Origin: Roseomonas gilardii | GTDB taxonomy: Bacteria; Pseudomonadota; Alphaproteobacteria; Acetobacterales; Acetobacteraceae | Direction of reading: 5' to 3' | NCBI RefSeq assembly: GCF_001941945.1 | Contig: NZ_CP015583.1 | Location: 62,001 to 126,000 of the forward strand | Length of the DNA stretch: 64,000 bases | Shown here: piece after piece, positions 1 to 9,245 of the stretch | Layout: each line of letters begins with the position of its first letter | How positions within the stretch are numbered: position 1 is the first letter of the stretch | Translations under genes and position numbers: made by a program | Notes under the pieces: model-generated | The model's input: only the letters and a program-made list of their open reading frames with translations | Told to the model about the DNA's origin: nothing | Databases searched by the model: none

Positions 1-288
1 GTGGCGATGGGGCGCGGGCTGATGGCCAAGCCGCGGATCCTTCTCATCGACGAACCGTCTTTGGGGCTGGCTCCGGTCATCGTCAACGAGGTGTTCGACA
101 TCATCCGCCGGCTGAAGTCCGACGGCATCACCATCGTGCTGATCGAGCAGAACACCCGGATGGCCCTCGCGGTGGCCGACGATGTCCATCTGATGCGCTC
201 GGGCAAGGTCGTTCTGTCGGAACCGGCGGCCGGCATGGACCTCGACCGCCTGCATGATTTCTACTTTGCGCGGGAGGTGGTGAACTGA
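1..288 (+). CDS. livF: LivF-type branched-chain amino acid ABC transporter ATPase, C-terminal part
   Basis: This is the last 95 codons of an ABC ATPase cut by the window edge. The Walker B segment (LLIDEP, about residues 14-19) is followed by LGLAP, typical of LivF, the second ATPase of branched-chain amino acid or acyl-compound importers. Roughly 140 N-terminal residues with Walker A and the signature motif lie outside. The stop overlaps the start of the next gene (ATGA), so the importer and the following acyl-CoA genes are probably one transcript. The real substrate cannot be told; LivF-type systems next to CoA-transferase genes often carry aromatic or organic acids. Confidence 0.85.
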   Translation: MAMGRGLMAKPRILLIDEPSLGLAPVIVNEVFDIIRRLKSDGITIVLIEQNTRMALAVADDVHLMRSGKVVLSEPAAGMDLDRLHDFYFAREVVN

Positions 289-1277
289 TGGAAAATTCCA
301 GCCGAGCGCTGCCGCCGCTGTTCCGCGACAAGCTCGCCCTGCCCGTGATCGCGTCGCCGATGTTCATCGTCTCCCGGCCGGAGCTCGTCGTCGCCGAATG
401 CCTCTCGGGCATCGTCGGTTCCTTCCCGGCGCTGAACGCCCGCGCACCGGACACGCTCGACGGATGGCTGACGCGGATCGAGGCGGAGCTCGCGGCCGCC
501 CGCGCCGCGGATCCCGGTCGCAGGATCGCCCCCTTCGCCGTGAACCAGATCGTGCATGCCTCGAACGACCGTCTGGGGCAGGACATGGAAACCTGCGTCG
601 CGCATCAGGTGCCGCTCATCATCACCTCGCTGCGCGCTCCCGGCGAGGTCGTTCGTCAGGTCCACTCCTATGGCGGCCTCGTCTTCCACGATGTCACGAC
701 GATCCGCCATGCCGAGAAGGCCCTGGAAGCCGGCGTCGATGGCCTGATCCTGGTCTGCGCCGGAGCGGGCGGCCATGCCGGCACGCTCAGCCCCTTCGCC
801 CTCCTCGCGGAAGTGCGCCGGATCTATGACGGTCCGGTCGCGCTCGCCGGCGCCATCGCAACGGGGGACGCCATTCTTGCGGCACAGGCGCTCGGTGCCG
901 ACTTCGCCTATATGGGGACCCGCTTCATCGCGACGGAGGAGGCGAATGCGTCCTCGTCCTACAAGGAGATGATCAACGCCGCGAGCGCGTCCGACATTCT
1001 CTACTCGTCCTTCTTCACCGGCGTTCCCGGAAACTACCTGAAGCCAAGCATCGTGGCGTCCGGGCTCGATCCCGAGGCACTGCCTTCCCTGGATAAGAGC
1101 TCCATGAATTTCGGAACGGCGAAGGTGAAGCCTTGGCGTAACATCTGGGGTGCCGGCCAGGGGGTCGGTGCGATCACGGATGCGCCTCCCGTGGCGGAAG
1201 TGGTGGAGCGGCTGTCGCGCGAGTACCGGGATGCCCTCGCCCGTCTTTCCCGGGTGGCCGCGACATTTCCAGTCTAG
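288..1277 (+). CDS. Nitronate monooxygenase family protein
   Basis: The 329-residue product is an FMN-binding TIM-barrel protein of the nitronate monooxygenase (2-nitropropane dioxygenase) family, which oxidises alkyl nitronates to carbonyl compounds and nitrite. The AGAGGHAG segment near residues 158-165 carries the expected active-site His (about 163), and a later G(A)DFAYMGTRF segment is the usual phosphate-binding end of the barrel. It overlaps the upstream livF stop by the ATGA pattern. Many members have no known nitronate role and act on other substrates, so the physiological substrate is open; the neighbours suggest acyl-CoA or organic acid catabolism. Confidence 0.85.
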   Translation: MENSSRALPPLFRDKLALPVIASPMFIVSRPELVVAECLSGIVGSFPALNARAPDTLDGWLTRIEAELAAARAADPGRRIAPFAVNQIVHASNDRLGQDMETCVAHQVPLIITSLRAPGEVVRQVHSYGGLVFHDVTTIRHAEKALEAGVDGLILVCAGAGGHAGTLSPFALLAEVRRIYDGPVALAGAIATGDAILAAQALGADFAYMGTRFIATEEANASSSYKEMINAASASDILYSSFFTGVPGNYLKPSIVASGLDPEALPSLDKSSMNFGTAKVKPWRNIWGAGQGVGAITDAPPVAEVVERLSREYRDALARLSRVAATFPV

Positions 1278-1336
1278 TCGCCACCCGGCAGATCCGCGGC
1301 TCACACGATCAGACCCACAGCATGAAAGGCCCGGTG

Positions 1337-2089
1337 ATGAAGACAGGTGTTGTCGTGGCACATCCTCGGCCAGGCATAGTCCAGATCACCATGGACCGTC
1401 CGGAAAGGCGCAACGCCCTCGATCGCGCGGCCTATCGAGCGCTGGCCGCGGCGCTTGCCGAAGCCGATGGCGACGATGCTGTTCGCGCCGTCGTGCTGAC
1501 CGGTGCCGAAGGATGTTTTACCGCCGGGAATGATCTTGCCGACTTCCAGGACATGGCCACCAAACCTGAATCCAGTGAGGGGCTTGCCTATCTCAAGGTG
1601 CTTGCACAGTTCTCGAAACCCGTGCTGGCTGCCGTGGAGGGATATGCGGTCGGCATCGGCACGACCATGCTGCTGCATTGCGACCTGGCCTATGCGGGTG
1701 ACACCGCGGTGTTCCGCCTCCCCTTCGTCCATCTGGGGCTGTGCCCCGAGGGAGCGTCCAGCTACCTGCTTCCCCTGGTGTCCGGTACGAAGAAAGCCTC
1801 GGAACTGCTGCTCCTGGGCGAGGCATTCACGGCGAAGGCGGCAGCGGAGGCGGGTATCATCAACGAAGTGACCGGGGCGGGAGAGGCCCTTTCCCACGCA
1901 CTTGGGAAAGCGGAGCTCCTGGCGACACTGCCACCCTCCTCCCTGGCGACCACCAAGCGGTTGCTGCGCCAGGCCCATAAGCACGCCATTGCCGAAACCC
2001 TTGAGCGGGAGGCTGCGGAGTTCCATGCGATGCGGCTTCAACCGGCTGCTCAGGCCGCGTTCAGCCGCTTCCTGGGAAAAAGAGGATGA
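1337..2089 (+). CDS. Enoyl-CoA hydratase/isomerase family protein
   Basis: The 250-residue product is a crotonase-fold protein that would hydrate or isomerise an enoyl-CoA. The oxyanion-hole segments AGNDL (about residues 63-67) and GYAVGIGTT (about 102-110) are present, and CPEGASS (about 136-142) supplies the usual catalytic Glu. I chose the ATG at 1337 because GAAAGG lies seven bases before it; an ATG at 1322 would add five residues but has no clear ribosome site. It sits between the nitronate monooxygenase and an IclR regulator in a lower-G+C cluster. It is not obviously PaaF, whose expected place is with the paa genes far downstream. Confidence 0.85.
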   Translation: MKTGVVVAHPRPGIVQITMDRPERRNALDRAAYRALAAALAEADGDDAVRAVVLTGAEGCFTAGNDLADFQDMATKPESSEGLAYLKVLAQFSKPVLAAVEGYAVGIGTTMLLHCDLAYAGDTAVFRLPFVHLGLCPEGASSYLLPLVSGTKKASELLLLGEAFTAKAAAEAGIINEVTGAGEALSHALGKAELLATLPPSSLATTKRLLRQAHKHAIAETLEREAAEFHAMRLQPAAQAAFSRFLGKRG

Positions 2090-2192
2090 GGCTGCTCCTG
2101 TCGGTGGAGTGCCTCAACGCCGACGCCTCCTTGATCGGTTGCAGGTATCGGCTACATCCACCTGCACCTTCAGAAGTCTTCAAGGCACGTCA

Positions 2193-3005
2193 ATGACCCA
2201 ACCCGAGGCGTCACCGCCCGATCCCGAGATCGAAGGCGACGGGAAGGATGACCGTCATTTCGTGACGGCGTTGGCCCGCGGGCTCGAACTGCTGGCCTGC
2301 TTCAAGCGTGGCGAGACCTTTCTGGCCAATCATGACTTCGCGGAACGATGCAAGCTCCCGCGCTCGACCGTTTCCCGCCTGACCTATACGTTGACGAAGC
2401 TTGGCTACCTGCATTTCGTCGAGGATGTCGGCAAGTACCGCCTCGGGACCCAGCTCATCGCGCTCGGCACGGTTGCTCTCGGCGGGCTGGACATAAGGCA
2501 GATGGCGCGTCCTGCGATGAGGGAACTCGCCAACTTCTCGAATGCCACGGTCGGGCTGGCGGTGCGCGACCGCCTTTCCATGCGCTATGTGGAATGCCTT
2601 CGTGGCCCGGCAGCGATCTCCCTCAACATCGACGTCGGCGTCCGCATGTCGATGGTCCGGTCCTCGATAGGCCGGGCCTTCATCTCCGTCCTGACGCCGA
2701 GCGAACGTGCGCCGTTGTTCGAGGAGCTCCGCATGCTGGACCCCCTCGCATGGCCCAAGATCCATGAGAGCCTCGAAAGGTCGATGGCCGATCATGCCAG
2801 GCTGGGCTGCTGTTGTTCGTTCGGCGAGTGGCAGAAGAGCGTCAGCGCGATCGCGGTCGGGTTCCGTCCGGGCGGCGGCCTGCCTCCGATGGCGGTCAAC
2901 TGTGGGGCGCCGACCGTCATCTCCGAGCCCAGCTTCCTTCTCGAGGAGGTCCGCCCCCGGCTCGTGGAGATGGTGCGACAACTCGACGGGGTCATGGGCG
3001 CCTAA
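2193..3005 (+). CDS. IclR-family transcriptional regulator
   Basis: The 270-residue product has an N-terminal winged helix (about residues 24-85, with the recognition segment LPRSTVSRLTYTL) and a C-terminal IclR effector domain starting near residue 90. IclR proteins usually control catabolic operons for aromatic or organic acids and bind the substrate or its CoA ester. An upstream in-frame extension to 1902 lies inside the enoyl-CoA hydratase gene and is not conserved in type, so the ATG at 2193 is preferred. It lies between two acyl-CoA enzyme genes on the same strand and most likely regulates them. Confidence 0.85.
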   Translation: MTQPEASPPDPEIEGDGKDDRHFVTALARGLELLACFKRGETFLANHDFAERCKLPRSTVSRLTYTLTKLGYLHFVEDVGKYRLGTQLIALGTVALGGLDIRQMARPAMRELANFSNATVGLAVRDRLSMRYVECLRGPAAISLNIDVGVRMSMVRSSIGRAFISVLTPSERAPLFEELRMLDPLAWPKIHESLERSMADHARLGCCCSFGEWQKSVSAIAVGFRPGGGLPPMAVNCGAPTVISEPSFLLEEVRPRLVEMVRQLDGVMGA

Positions 3006-3034
3006 GGGGGCCGGTTTTTTCGGAGTTGCTGTCT

Positions 3035-4186
3035 ATGGATCGATCTCTTGCCCCGGCCAATGAACCGGACGCCGATCTGCCCTTGGCCGGTGTGCGCGTC
3101 CTGGACCTGTCCCGCATTCTCGCCGGTCCGTGGTGCGCCATGGTGCTGGGCGATCTCGGCGCGGAAGTCGTGAAGGTCGAGCATCCGATCCGTGGCGACG
3201 ACACGCGTGACTGGGGGTTGAGGACCGGTCCGACCAACACATCGTATTTCGATGCCGTGAATCGGAACAAGACTTCCATCGGTGTCGACCTTTCGACCCC
3301 CGAAGGCGCAGCCCTCATCCGCCAGATGGTCCGCGAGTTCGACGTCGTGGTCGAGAACTTCAAGACGGGAGGCGCCGATAGGCTCGGCCTGGGCTATGCC
3401 GCACTGAGGGAGGAGAATCCCGGCCTCATCTACTGCTCGATCACCGGCTATGCATCCGATGGGCCCGAGGCGGCACGGCCGGGCTATGATCTGCTCGTTC
3501 AGGGTGAGGCCGGCCTCATGGCCCTCAATGGAGAAGCCGGTCAGGCGCCTCTGAAGTTCGGCGTGGCTGCGGTTGACCTGTTCACAGGGCAGTATGCGGC
3601 ACAGGCGGTACTCGCTGCGCTGTATCAGCGTAGCCGCACCGGGAAGGGGAGGCGGATAGAGCTTTCCCTCTTCGATTGCGGTGTGGCTATCACTTCCTAC
3701 TACGGCCTGGAGGCCCTTGTTCAGGGAAAGGACCCGCCGCGCTACGGCAATGCCCATCCATCGATTGTCCCTTATGGCGTCTTCGAAGCAGCGGATGGAC
3801 CGCTGCTGATCACGGTTGGCAATAACGCGCAGTTCCACCGCTTCTGCACACGGGTCATCGAACGGCAGGAACTCCTGGGCGATGCCAGGTTCGCCACGAA
3901 CCTGGAACGCTCCAGAAATCGCGCCATCCTGATCCCTGTCATAGAAGAGGAGTTGCGGAAGCGGAGCCGTAGCCAGCTTCTGCAAGTTCTGCGGCAGGAA
4001 GGGATTCCGGCGGGGGAAGTCCTCGGGCTGCATGAAGCCCTGGTTTCACGTCGCACCGAAGACAGCGGGATGGTTGCGCGGTTTGAGGATGGCGGCGCGA
4101 CAAGGTGGATTCTGGCACCACCGTATCGTTTCGATGGCTGCCGTCTTCCTGTCCGCTCTCTCCCGCCTCCTTTGCAGAGGGAATAG
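3035..4186 (+). CDS. CaiB/BaiF family (class III) CoA transferase
   Basis: The 383-residue product starts with the family pattern LAGVRVLDLSRILAGPW (about residues 17-33) and has ARPGYDLLVQGEAGLM near residues 147-162, where Asp 152 is the expected covalent catalytic residue. Class III enzymes move CoA between carboxylic acids through mixed anhydride and thioester intermediates. It follows the IclR gene by 29 bases and closes the acyl-CoA cluster, suggesting that the imported acid is activated here and then processed by the hydratase. The acid substrate cannot be inferred from sequence alone. Confidence 0.88.
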   Translation: MDRSLAPANEPDADLPLAGVRVLDLSRILAGPWCAMVLGDLGAEVVKVEHPIRGDDTRDWGLRTGPTNTSYFDAVNRNKTSIGVDLSTPEGAALIRQMVREFDVVVENFKTGGADRLGLGYAALREENPGLIYCSITGYASDGPEAARPGYDLLVQGEAGLMALNGEAGQAPLKFGVAAVDLFTGQYAAQAVLAALYQRSRTGKGRRIELSLFDCGVAITSYYGLEALVQGKDPPRYGNAHPSIVPYGVFEAADGPLLITVGNNAQFHRFCTRVIERQELLGDARFATNLERSRNRAILIPVIEEELRKRSRSQLLQVLRQEGIPAGEVLGLHEALVSRRTEDSGMVARFEDGGATRWILAPPYRFDGCRLPVRSLPPPLQRE

Positions 4187-4241
4187 AACGAAGCATGGGC
4201 TTGCCCTTGTCGTGCCATGAGGCGCTGCGAGACGACGGCGG

Positions 4242-4501
4242 ATGCCGGACCGGGGCCCCCTGAGCGGCACAAACCGCCACGGCAGCCGCATGTTGGCCGC
4301 CGCCCTGGATGCTGTGCCGCGCGTTCGCACCGGAGGACGAGGTCGGCCCCAACGCGGGCCTGGCGAGTTGCACGCCGATAAGGCCTGGGTTCGTTGCCAC
4401 TGCCGCAGGAGTGCCGCGCCCAGGGCATCATTCCACGGATTGCCCGGCGCGGCATCGAGACCCACGCTTTCGTCTGCCTCAACCAGATCCGCAGGTTCCG
4501 T
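4242..4501 (+). pseudogene. Decayed IS5-family transposase fragment
   Basis: Two reading frames carry adjacent pieces of an IS5-type transposase. From 4242 one frame reads GTNRHGS, VRTGGRGRP and LHADKAW, matching the region around the second catalytic Asp. Near 4409 the sense shifts one frame, giving ECRAQGIIPRIARRGIE (about 4409-4459) and then THAFVCLNQIRRFR to 4501. The usual SSERLGRHRWVVER stretch between these two blocks is missing, so there is a frameshift and an internal deletion. The N-terminal half and the inverted ends are not recognisable. The remnant stops against the 3' end of the serine dehydratase gene. Confidence 0.72.
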
Positions 4502-4510
4502 CAGGCGCCT

Positions 4511-5932
4511 TCAGCACTCGATGACATTCACCGCGAGGCCGCCCAGCGAGGTCTCCTTGTACTTGTGCGACATGTCGAGCCCGGTCTGGCGCATGGTCCG
4601 TACCACCTGATCCAGGCTGACCAGATGCGCCCCATCCCCATGCAGGGCGAGGCGCGCGGCATTGATCGCCTTCACCGCCGCCAGGGCATTCCGCTCGATG
4701 CAGGGCACTTGCACCAGCCCGGCGATCGGGTCGCAGGTCAGGCCGAGATTGTGCTCCAGCCCGATCTCCGCGGCATTCTCCACCTGGGCGTTGCTGCCGC
4801 CCAGCGCCGCCGCCAGCCCGGCCGCCGCCATGGCGCAGGCGGAGCCGACCTCCCCCTGGCAGCCCACCTCGGCGCCGGAGATGGAGGCGTTGCGCTTGAT
4901 GATGGCGCCGACGGCAGCGGCGGCCAGGAAGAAGGTCTCGATCCCCGCCGCATCCGCCCCGGGCACGAAGCGGTCGTAGTAATGCAGCACCGCCGGCACG
5001 ATCCCGGCCGCGCCATTGGTGGGCGCGGTCACCACCCGCCCGCCGGCGGCATTCTCCTCGTTCACCGCCAGGGCATAGAGGTTCACCCAGTCCATGCCGA
5101 TCAGCGGGTCGGCCTCGTTGCGCCCCTCCCGCGCCTGCAAGGCGCGCCACAGGGCCGGGGCGCGGCGGCGCACCCGCAACCCGCCGGGCAACTCGCCCTC
5201 CCCACGTAGCCCGCGCTCGACGCAGGCGCGCATCGCCGCCCAGAGGCGCGCGATCCCGGCCGAGACCTCGGCGGCCGGGCGCAGGCTTTCCTCGTTGGCC
5301 CGCATCAGCATGGCGATGGACAGGCGCGCGCCCGCCGCCCGGGTCAGCAGCTCCGCCGTGTCGGCGAAGGGATGTGGAACCTCGGGGGCGCCGCCGGAGG
5401 CATCGGTGGGCGCCTCCTCCGCCGCGCCGACGACGAAGCCGCCCCCGACCGAGAAGTATTCCCGAGTGAAACCCTCCTGTGTCCCTTCCGCCCAGGCGGT
5501 GAAGCGCAACCCGTTGGGGTGGCGCGGCAGGCTCTCCCGCATGTGAAAGACGAGATCCTGCGCCGGGTCGAAGGCGATCTCCCTTCCGTCCGGCAAGGGC
5601 AGGTGGCGCGTCGCGCGGATGCGCCGGACCCGTTCCGCCGCCTCGTCCGGGTCGATCGCCTCCGGCTGGGCGCCGGTCAGGCCGATCAGCACCGCCGTGT
5701 CCGTGGCATGGCCGCGCCCGGTCAGGGCCAGGGAGCCGAACAGTTCCGCCCGTAGGCGCACGATCCGCAACCCGGTGGCCTCCGCTTCCTCCAGGAAGCG
5801 CCGCGCGGCCACCATCGGCCCCACCGTGTGGGAGCTGGAAGGGCCGATCCCGATCCGGAACAGGTCGAACAGGCCGATGAAATTCTGCCGCGAAGGGGTC
5901 ACGCCGGCCGATGCTCCCTGAAGGCTGGTCAT
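4511..5932 (-). CDS. sdaA: L-serine ammonia-lyase (single-chain, iron-sulfur type)
   Basis: The 473-residue product deaminates L-serine to pyruvate and ammonia using a [4Fe-4S] cluster. The N-terminal beta domain shows [14 protein letters not shown] (about residues 27-40), and the C-terminal alpha domain has [24 protein letters not shown] and [18 protein letters not shown], giving the three cluster cysteines. Length fits the fused single-chain form. It is convergent with the IS remnant and lies next to a LysR gene transcribed in the same direction, with about 106 bases between them. It fits a locus handling amino acids or amines. Confidence 0.93.
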   Translation of the reverse strand: MTSLQGASAGVTPSRQNFIGLFDLFRIGIGPSSSHTVGPMVAARRFLEEAEATGLRIVRLRAELFGSLALTGRGHATDTAVLIGLTGAQPEAIDPDEAAERVRRIRATRHLPLPDGREIAFDPAQDLVFHMRESLPRHPNGLRFTAWAEGTQEGFTREYFSVGGGFVVGAAEEAPTDASGGAPEVPHPFADTAELLTRAAGARLSIAMLMRANEESLRPAAEVSAGIARLWAAMRACVERGLRGEGELPGGLRVRRRAPALWRALQAREGRNEADPLIGMDWVNLYALAVNEENAAGGRVVTAPTNGAAGIVPAVLHYYDRFVPGADAAGIETFFLAAAAVGAIIKRNASISGAEVGCQGEVGSACAMAAAGLAAALGGSNAQVENAAEIGLEHNLGLTCDPIAGLVQVPCIERNALAAVKAINAARLALHGDGAHLVSLDQVVRTMRQTGLDMSHKYKETSLGGLAVNVIEC

Positions 5933-6038
5933 GGACGGGACGGGTCGCTGAGGATACGCATCCGCCCTCCCAGCCTACATCGCCGGGCCGCCCGCCGTCG
6001 CCCCCCGGCACTGCGTGCCTGCGGGACCGCGCGCCGCA

Positions 6039-6950
6039 TTATCGCCGGCCGGCCCGGGCGGATTGCGCGGCGGCCTCGACACGCAGCATCTCCAGGAACC
6101 GTGCCGCCAGCACGGCGACGGGCCGGCCGGGCGGCGCCAGCACGTTCACCGGGAATTCCACCGTCGGCTCCAGCGGGCGCAGCACCACCCGCCCGGCGAA
6201 CTGCGCGGCCGTGATGGCCTCCACCACGGTGAAGCCCAGCCCTTCCGCCGCCATGGCGCAGGCCGCCGCGGCGTTCTGCGTCTCGGCCACCGGGACAGGC
6301 GCCACGCCGTGCCGCTCGAAGAGCTCGTCCACCAGGTCGCGCAGCCGGTACTGGCGCCCGAGGGAGATGCAGGGCTCCCCCTGGAGCTCCCCCAGCATCA
6401 CGCGCCGCCGCCGCGCCAGACGGTGCCCCGGTGGCAGGACGAGGATGCCGGGCAGGCGGATGGGCTCCGCCACGGCGCTGGCCGGGGCGGCCGAGAGCGG
6501 CAGGGCGAAGCCGAGATCGGCCAGGCCGGCCGCCACCATCTCATGCACCTCCAGCGAACTGGCCACCGTCACCGAGACACGGAGCTGCCGCACCTGCCGC
6601 GCGAAGCGGGCCAGCAGGCCGGGAACGAAGCTGAAGCCGAAGGAGGGCAGGGTGGCGACGCGCAGCTCGCCCATCCCGGCGCTGCGCATGTCATTGGCGA
6701 TCCGGTCCATGCGGGTGGCGGCGGCGAAGAAGCGCTCCGCCTCCGCCTCGAAGCGCCGCGCCTCCTGCGTCGGCGTCAGGCGACGGCGGCTGCGGTCGAA
6801 GAGGGCGAGCCGCGTCTCCTCCTCCAACGCCCGCAATAGCTTGGTCACGGCGGGCTGGGACAGGTTCAGCATCTCCGCCGCACGCGTGACCGAACCGCCC
6901 TGCATGACGGCACGGAATGCTTCCAGCTGATGCAGCCGGCGGGGTGTCAT
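6039..6950 (-). CDS. LysR-family transcriptional regulator
   Basis: The 303-residue product has a LysR winged helix at the N-terminus (about residues 1-60, with GSVTRAAEMLNLSQPAVTKLLRALE) followed by a two-lobed effector domain. It is divergent from the ABC importer that starts at 7138, the usual arrangement for a LysR activator and its target operon, and the 187-base gap between them would hold both promoters. It could also affect sdaA, which lies downstream on its own strand. The ligand is unknown; an amino-acid or amine substrate of the importer is the simplest guess. Confidence 0.87.
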   Translation of the reverse strand: MTPRRLHQLEAFRAVMQGGSVTRAAEMLNLSQPAVTKLLRALEEETRLALFDRSRRRLTPTQEARRFEAEAERFFAAATRMDRIANDMRSAGMGELRVATLPSFGFSFVPGLLARFARQVRQLRVSVTVASSLEVHEMVAAGLADLGFALPLSAAPASAVAEPIRLPGILVLPPGHRLARRRRVMLGELQGEPCISLGRQYRLRDLVDELFERHGVAPVPVAETQNAAAACAMAAEGLGFTVVEAITAAQFAGRVVLRPLEPTVEFPVNVLAPPGRPVAVLAARFLEMLRVEAAAQSARAGRR

Positions 6951-7137
6951 GGCGGGTTCGCTACCTCAGGGAATGAAATCGGGAAGATTATGAATTTGCG
7001 CTTCCGTTCCCGCCAATGCCAGCCTGGAAGGCATGCGGGGCCGATCCGGTGCCGGGATGCATGGGTTTTGGGCGTTGCGCCTTTCGCACATGCAGCAACG
7101 GATCGGGCGTCCGGGGATGGCAGGAGGAAAGACGACA

Positions 7138-8181
7138 ATGATGCGCAGACTGCTTCTGGCGGCGACGGCCCTGATGGGCGTGGCATTCGGCGCGGCGGGC
7201 ACAGCCTCGGCGCAGGACCGGCTGGTGGTGGCGGCCTATGGCGGCTCCTACGAGAAGATCATGCGGGAAAGCGTGATCCCGGAATTCGAGAAGGCGAACA
7301 ACGTCAAGGTCGACTACCTCGCCGGCAATTCCTCGGACAGCCTGGCGCGGCTGCAGGCCCAGCGCGGGCGGCAGGAGATCGGCGTCGTCCTGCTGGATGA
7401 CGGGCCGATGGCCCAGGCCGTCTCGCTCGGCTTCTGCCAGAAGATCACCGACCAGAAGGCGCTCGGCAGCGTCTATCCCATCGCGGTGATGGGCGATGGC
7501 AAGGCCGTGGGCACCGGCTTCGGCTATACCGGCATCGCCTACAACGCCGACCTGTTCAGGCAGCGCAACCTGCCGGTCCCCGCCTCCTGGATGGATCTGG
7601 CGAAGCCGGAATACAAGCAGCGCCTCTCCATCCCCGGCATCGACAACACCTATGGCCTCCACACGCTGGTGATGATGGCCCGCGCCAATGGTGGCGGCGA
7701 GAACGACATCGCCCCCGGCTTCAAGGTGATGCGCGAGAAGATCAACCCGAACGTGCTCGCCTATGAGAGCAGCCCGGGCAAGATGAGCGAGATGTTCCAG
7801 TCCGGCGAGATCTGGCTCTCCGTCTGGGGCTCCTCCCGCGTCGCGGCGATGAAGGAATCCGGCTTCCCGCTGGAGATCGTGCGGCCCAAGGAAGGTGCGG
7901 TGGTGCTGATGACCGCGACCTGCGCCGTGGAGGGCGCGCCGAAGCCGGAACTGGCGCAGAAATTCGTCGCCCACCTGCTCTCGCCCGCCGTGCAGGTGGC
8001 CTTCTCCACCTATTACGGCTCCGGTCCCACCAGCAAGGAGGTCAAGCTGCCCGAGGATGTCGCGAAGCGCGTCATCTATGGCGAGGACCAGGTGAAGCAA
8101 CTCGTCACCATGGACTGGGACGTGATCAACAAGAACCGCACCGAGTGGACGCGCCGCTGGCAGCGCGAGGTCGAGCGCTGA
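7138..8181 (+). CDS. Periplasmic substrate-binding protein of a spermidine/putrescine-type ABC transporter
   Basis: The product is about 347 residues with a clear Sec signal peptide (basic start, hydrophobic run, TASAQD cleavage region near residue 30) and a type II periplasmic binding fold of the PotD/extracellular family 1 kind (LVVAAYGGSYEKIMRESV, TGIAYNADLF). I chose the start at 7138/7141 because AGGAGGAAA lies just before; upstream in-frame codons to 7033 read poorly and precede no ribosome site. It is the first gene of a four-gene importer and is divergent from the LysR gene. Next to amine oxidase genes it probably binds an amino acid, opine, polyamine or betaine. Confidence 0.88.
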   Translation: MMRRLLLAATALMGVAFGAAGTASAQDRLVVAAYGGSYEKIMRESVIPEFEKANNVKVDYLAGNSSDSLARLQAQRGRQEIGVVLLDDGPMAQAVSLGFCQKITDQKALGSVYPIAVMGDGKAVGTGFGYTGIAYNADLFRQRNLPVPASWMDLAKPEYKQRLSIPGIDNTYGLHTLVMMARANGGGENDIAPGFKVMREKINPNVLAYESSPGKMSEMFQSGEIWLSVWGSSRVAAMKESGFPLEIVRPKEGAVVLMTATCAVEGAPKPELAQKFVAHLLSPAVQVAFSTYYGSGPTSKEVKLPEDVAKRVIYGEDQVKQLVTMDWDVINKNRTEWTRRWQREVER

Positions 8182-8183
8182 GC

Positions 8184-9245
8184 ATGGGGCCCGCCTTCCT
8201 GGAACTGGACGGGGTCGCCAAGCAGTACGGCCCCGTCACGGCGGTGCATGACGTGACCATCCGCGTGGCCCGGGGGGAGTTCCTGGGCCTGCTCGGCCCC
8301 TCCGGCTGCGGCAAGACCACCACGTTGCAGATGATCGCGGGCTTCGAGGCGCCGACCTCCGGGCGCATCATGCTGGAAGGCCGCGACCTCGCCGCCGTGC
8401 CCGCCGCGAAGCGCGGCATGGGCATCGTCTTCCAGTCCTACGCGCTCTTCCCGCACATGACGGCGGCGGAGAACGTCGCCTTCGGCCTGGAGATGCGGAA
8501 GGTGCCGAAGGCGGAGCGCGCGAAGCGGGTGCGCGAGACGCTGGACCTCGTCCACCTCGCGCATCTGGCCGACCGCTTCCCCCGCAACATGTCGGGCGGG
8601 CAGCAGCAGCGCGTGGCCCTGGCCCGCGCCCTGGTGATCGAGCCGCGCCTGCTGCTGCTGGACGAGCCGCTCTCCAACCTCGACGCCAAGCTGCGCGAGG
8701 AGATGCAGGTGGAACTGCGCGAGCTGCAACGCCGCGTCGGCGTCACCACCGTCATGGTGACGCACGACCAGCACGAGGCCATGGCGCTCTGCGACCGCGT
8801 GGCGGTGATGCAGGGCGGGCGGCTGATGCAGATCGACGAACCCTGGCGCGCCTATGAGGAGCCGGCGGGCGAGTTCGTCGCCGACTTCCTCGGTCGCAGC
8901 AACCGCCTGCCGGCCCGTGCCACCGGACAGGGCGAGGCCGAGGCCGGCGGGCACCGCTTCGCCCTGCCGCCGGAACTCGCCGCCGCCCCCGGCGACATCC
9001 TGCTGACCATCCGGCCGGAGCGGCTGCGGCTGCGTCACGCCACCGAGCCCGGGCTGCGCGGGGAGGTGCATTCGCGCGTCTTCCTCGGCGGCTCCTGGCT
9101 CTACCGTGTCGATACGGCGGTGGGCGCGGTCATGGTGACGGCGCAGAACACCGGCGCCGCGCCGGTCGAGGAAGGCTCCCCCGTTTCCCTGGACTGGGAC
9201 GCGCACAGTCTGCGCCGCCTCTCCGCATCAAGGGGGGCGGCATGA
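8184..9245 (+). CDS. ABC transporter ATP-binding protein, PotA type
   Basis: The 353-residue ATPase has Walker A GPSGCGKT (about residues 38-45), a signature MSGGQQQRVALARAL, Walker B LLLLDEPLSNLD and a switch His (MVTHDQHEA), followed by a C-terminal TOBE domain from about residue 270. It powers import of the compound captured by the preceding binding protein. Its ATG follows that gene's stop by two bases and its own stop overlaps the next permease start, so the four importer genes are one operon. A longer reading frame from 8145 runs into the upstream gene and is not needed. Confidence 0.92.
   Translation: MGPAFLELDGVAKQYGPVTAVHDVTIRVARGEFLGLLGPSGCGKTTTLQMIAGFEAPTSGRIMLEGRDLAAVPAAKRGMGIVFQSYALFPHMTAAENVAFGLEMRKVPKAERAKRVRETLDLVHLAHLADRFPRNMSGGQQQRVALARALVIEPRLLLLDEPLSNLDAKLREEMQVELRELQRRVGVTTVMVTHDQHEAMALCDRVAVMQGGRLMQIDEPWRAYEEPAGEFVADFLGRSNRLPARATGQGEAEAGGHRFALPPELAAAPGDILLTIRPERLRLRHATEPGLRGEVHSRVFLGGSWLYRVDTAVGAVMVTAQNTGAAPVEEGSPVSLDWDAHSLRRLSASRGAA

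Noticed and set aside
1337-2089. Assigning the enoyl-CoA hydratase as PaaF
   Set aside because: It lies over 50 kb from the paa genes in a cluster of different base composition, and family-level motifs do not separate PaaF from other hydratases.
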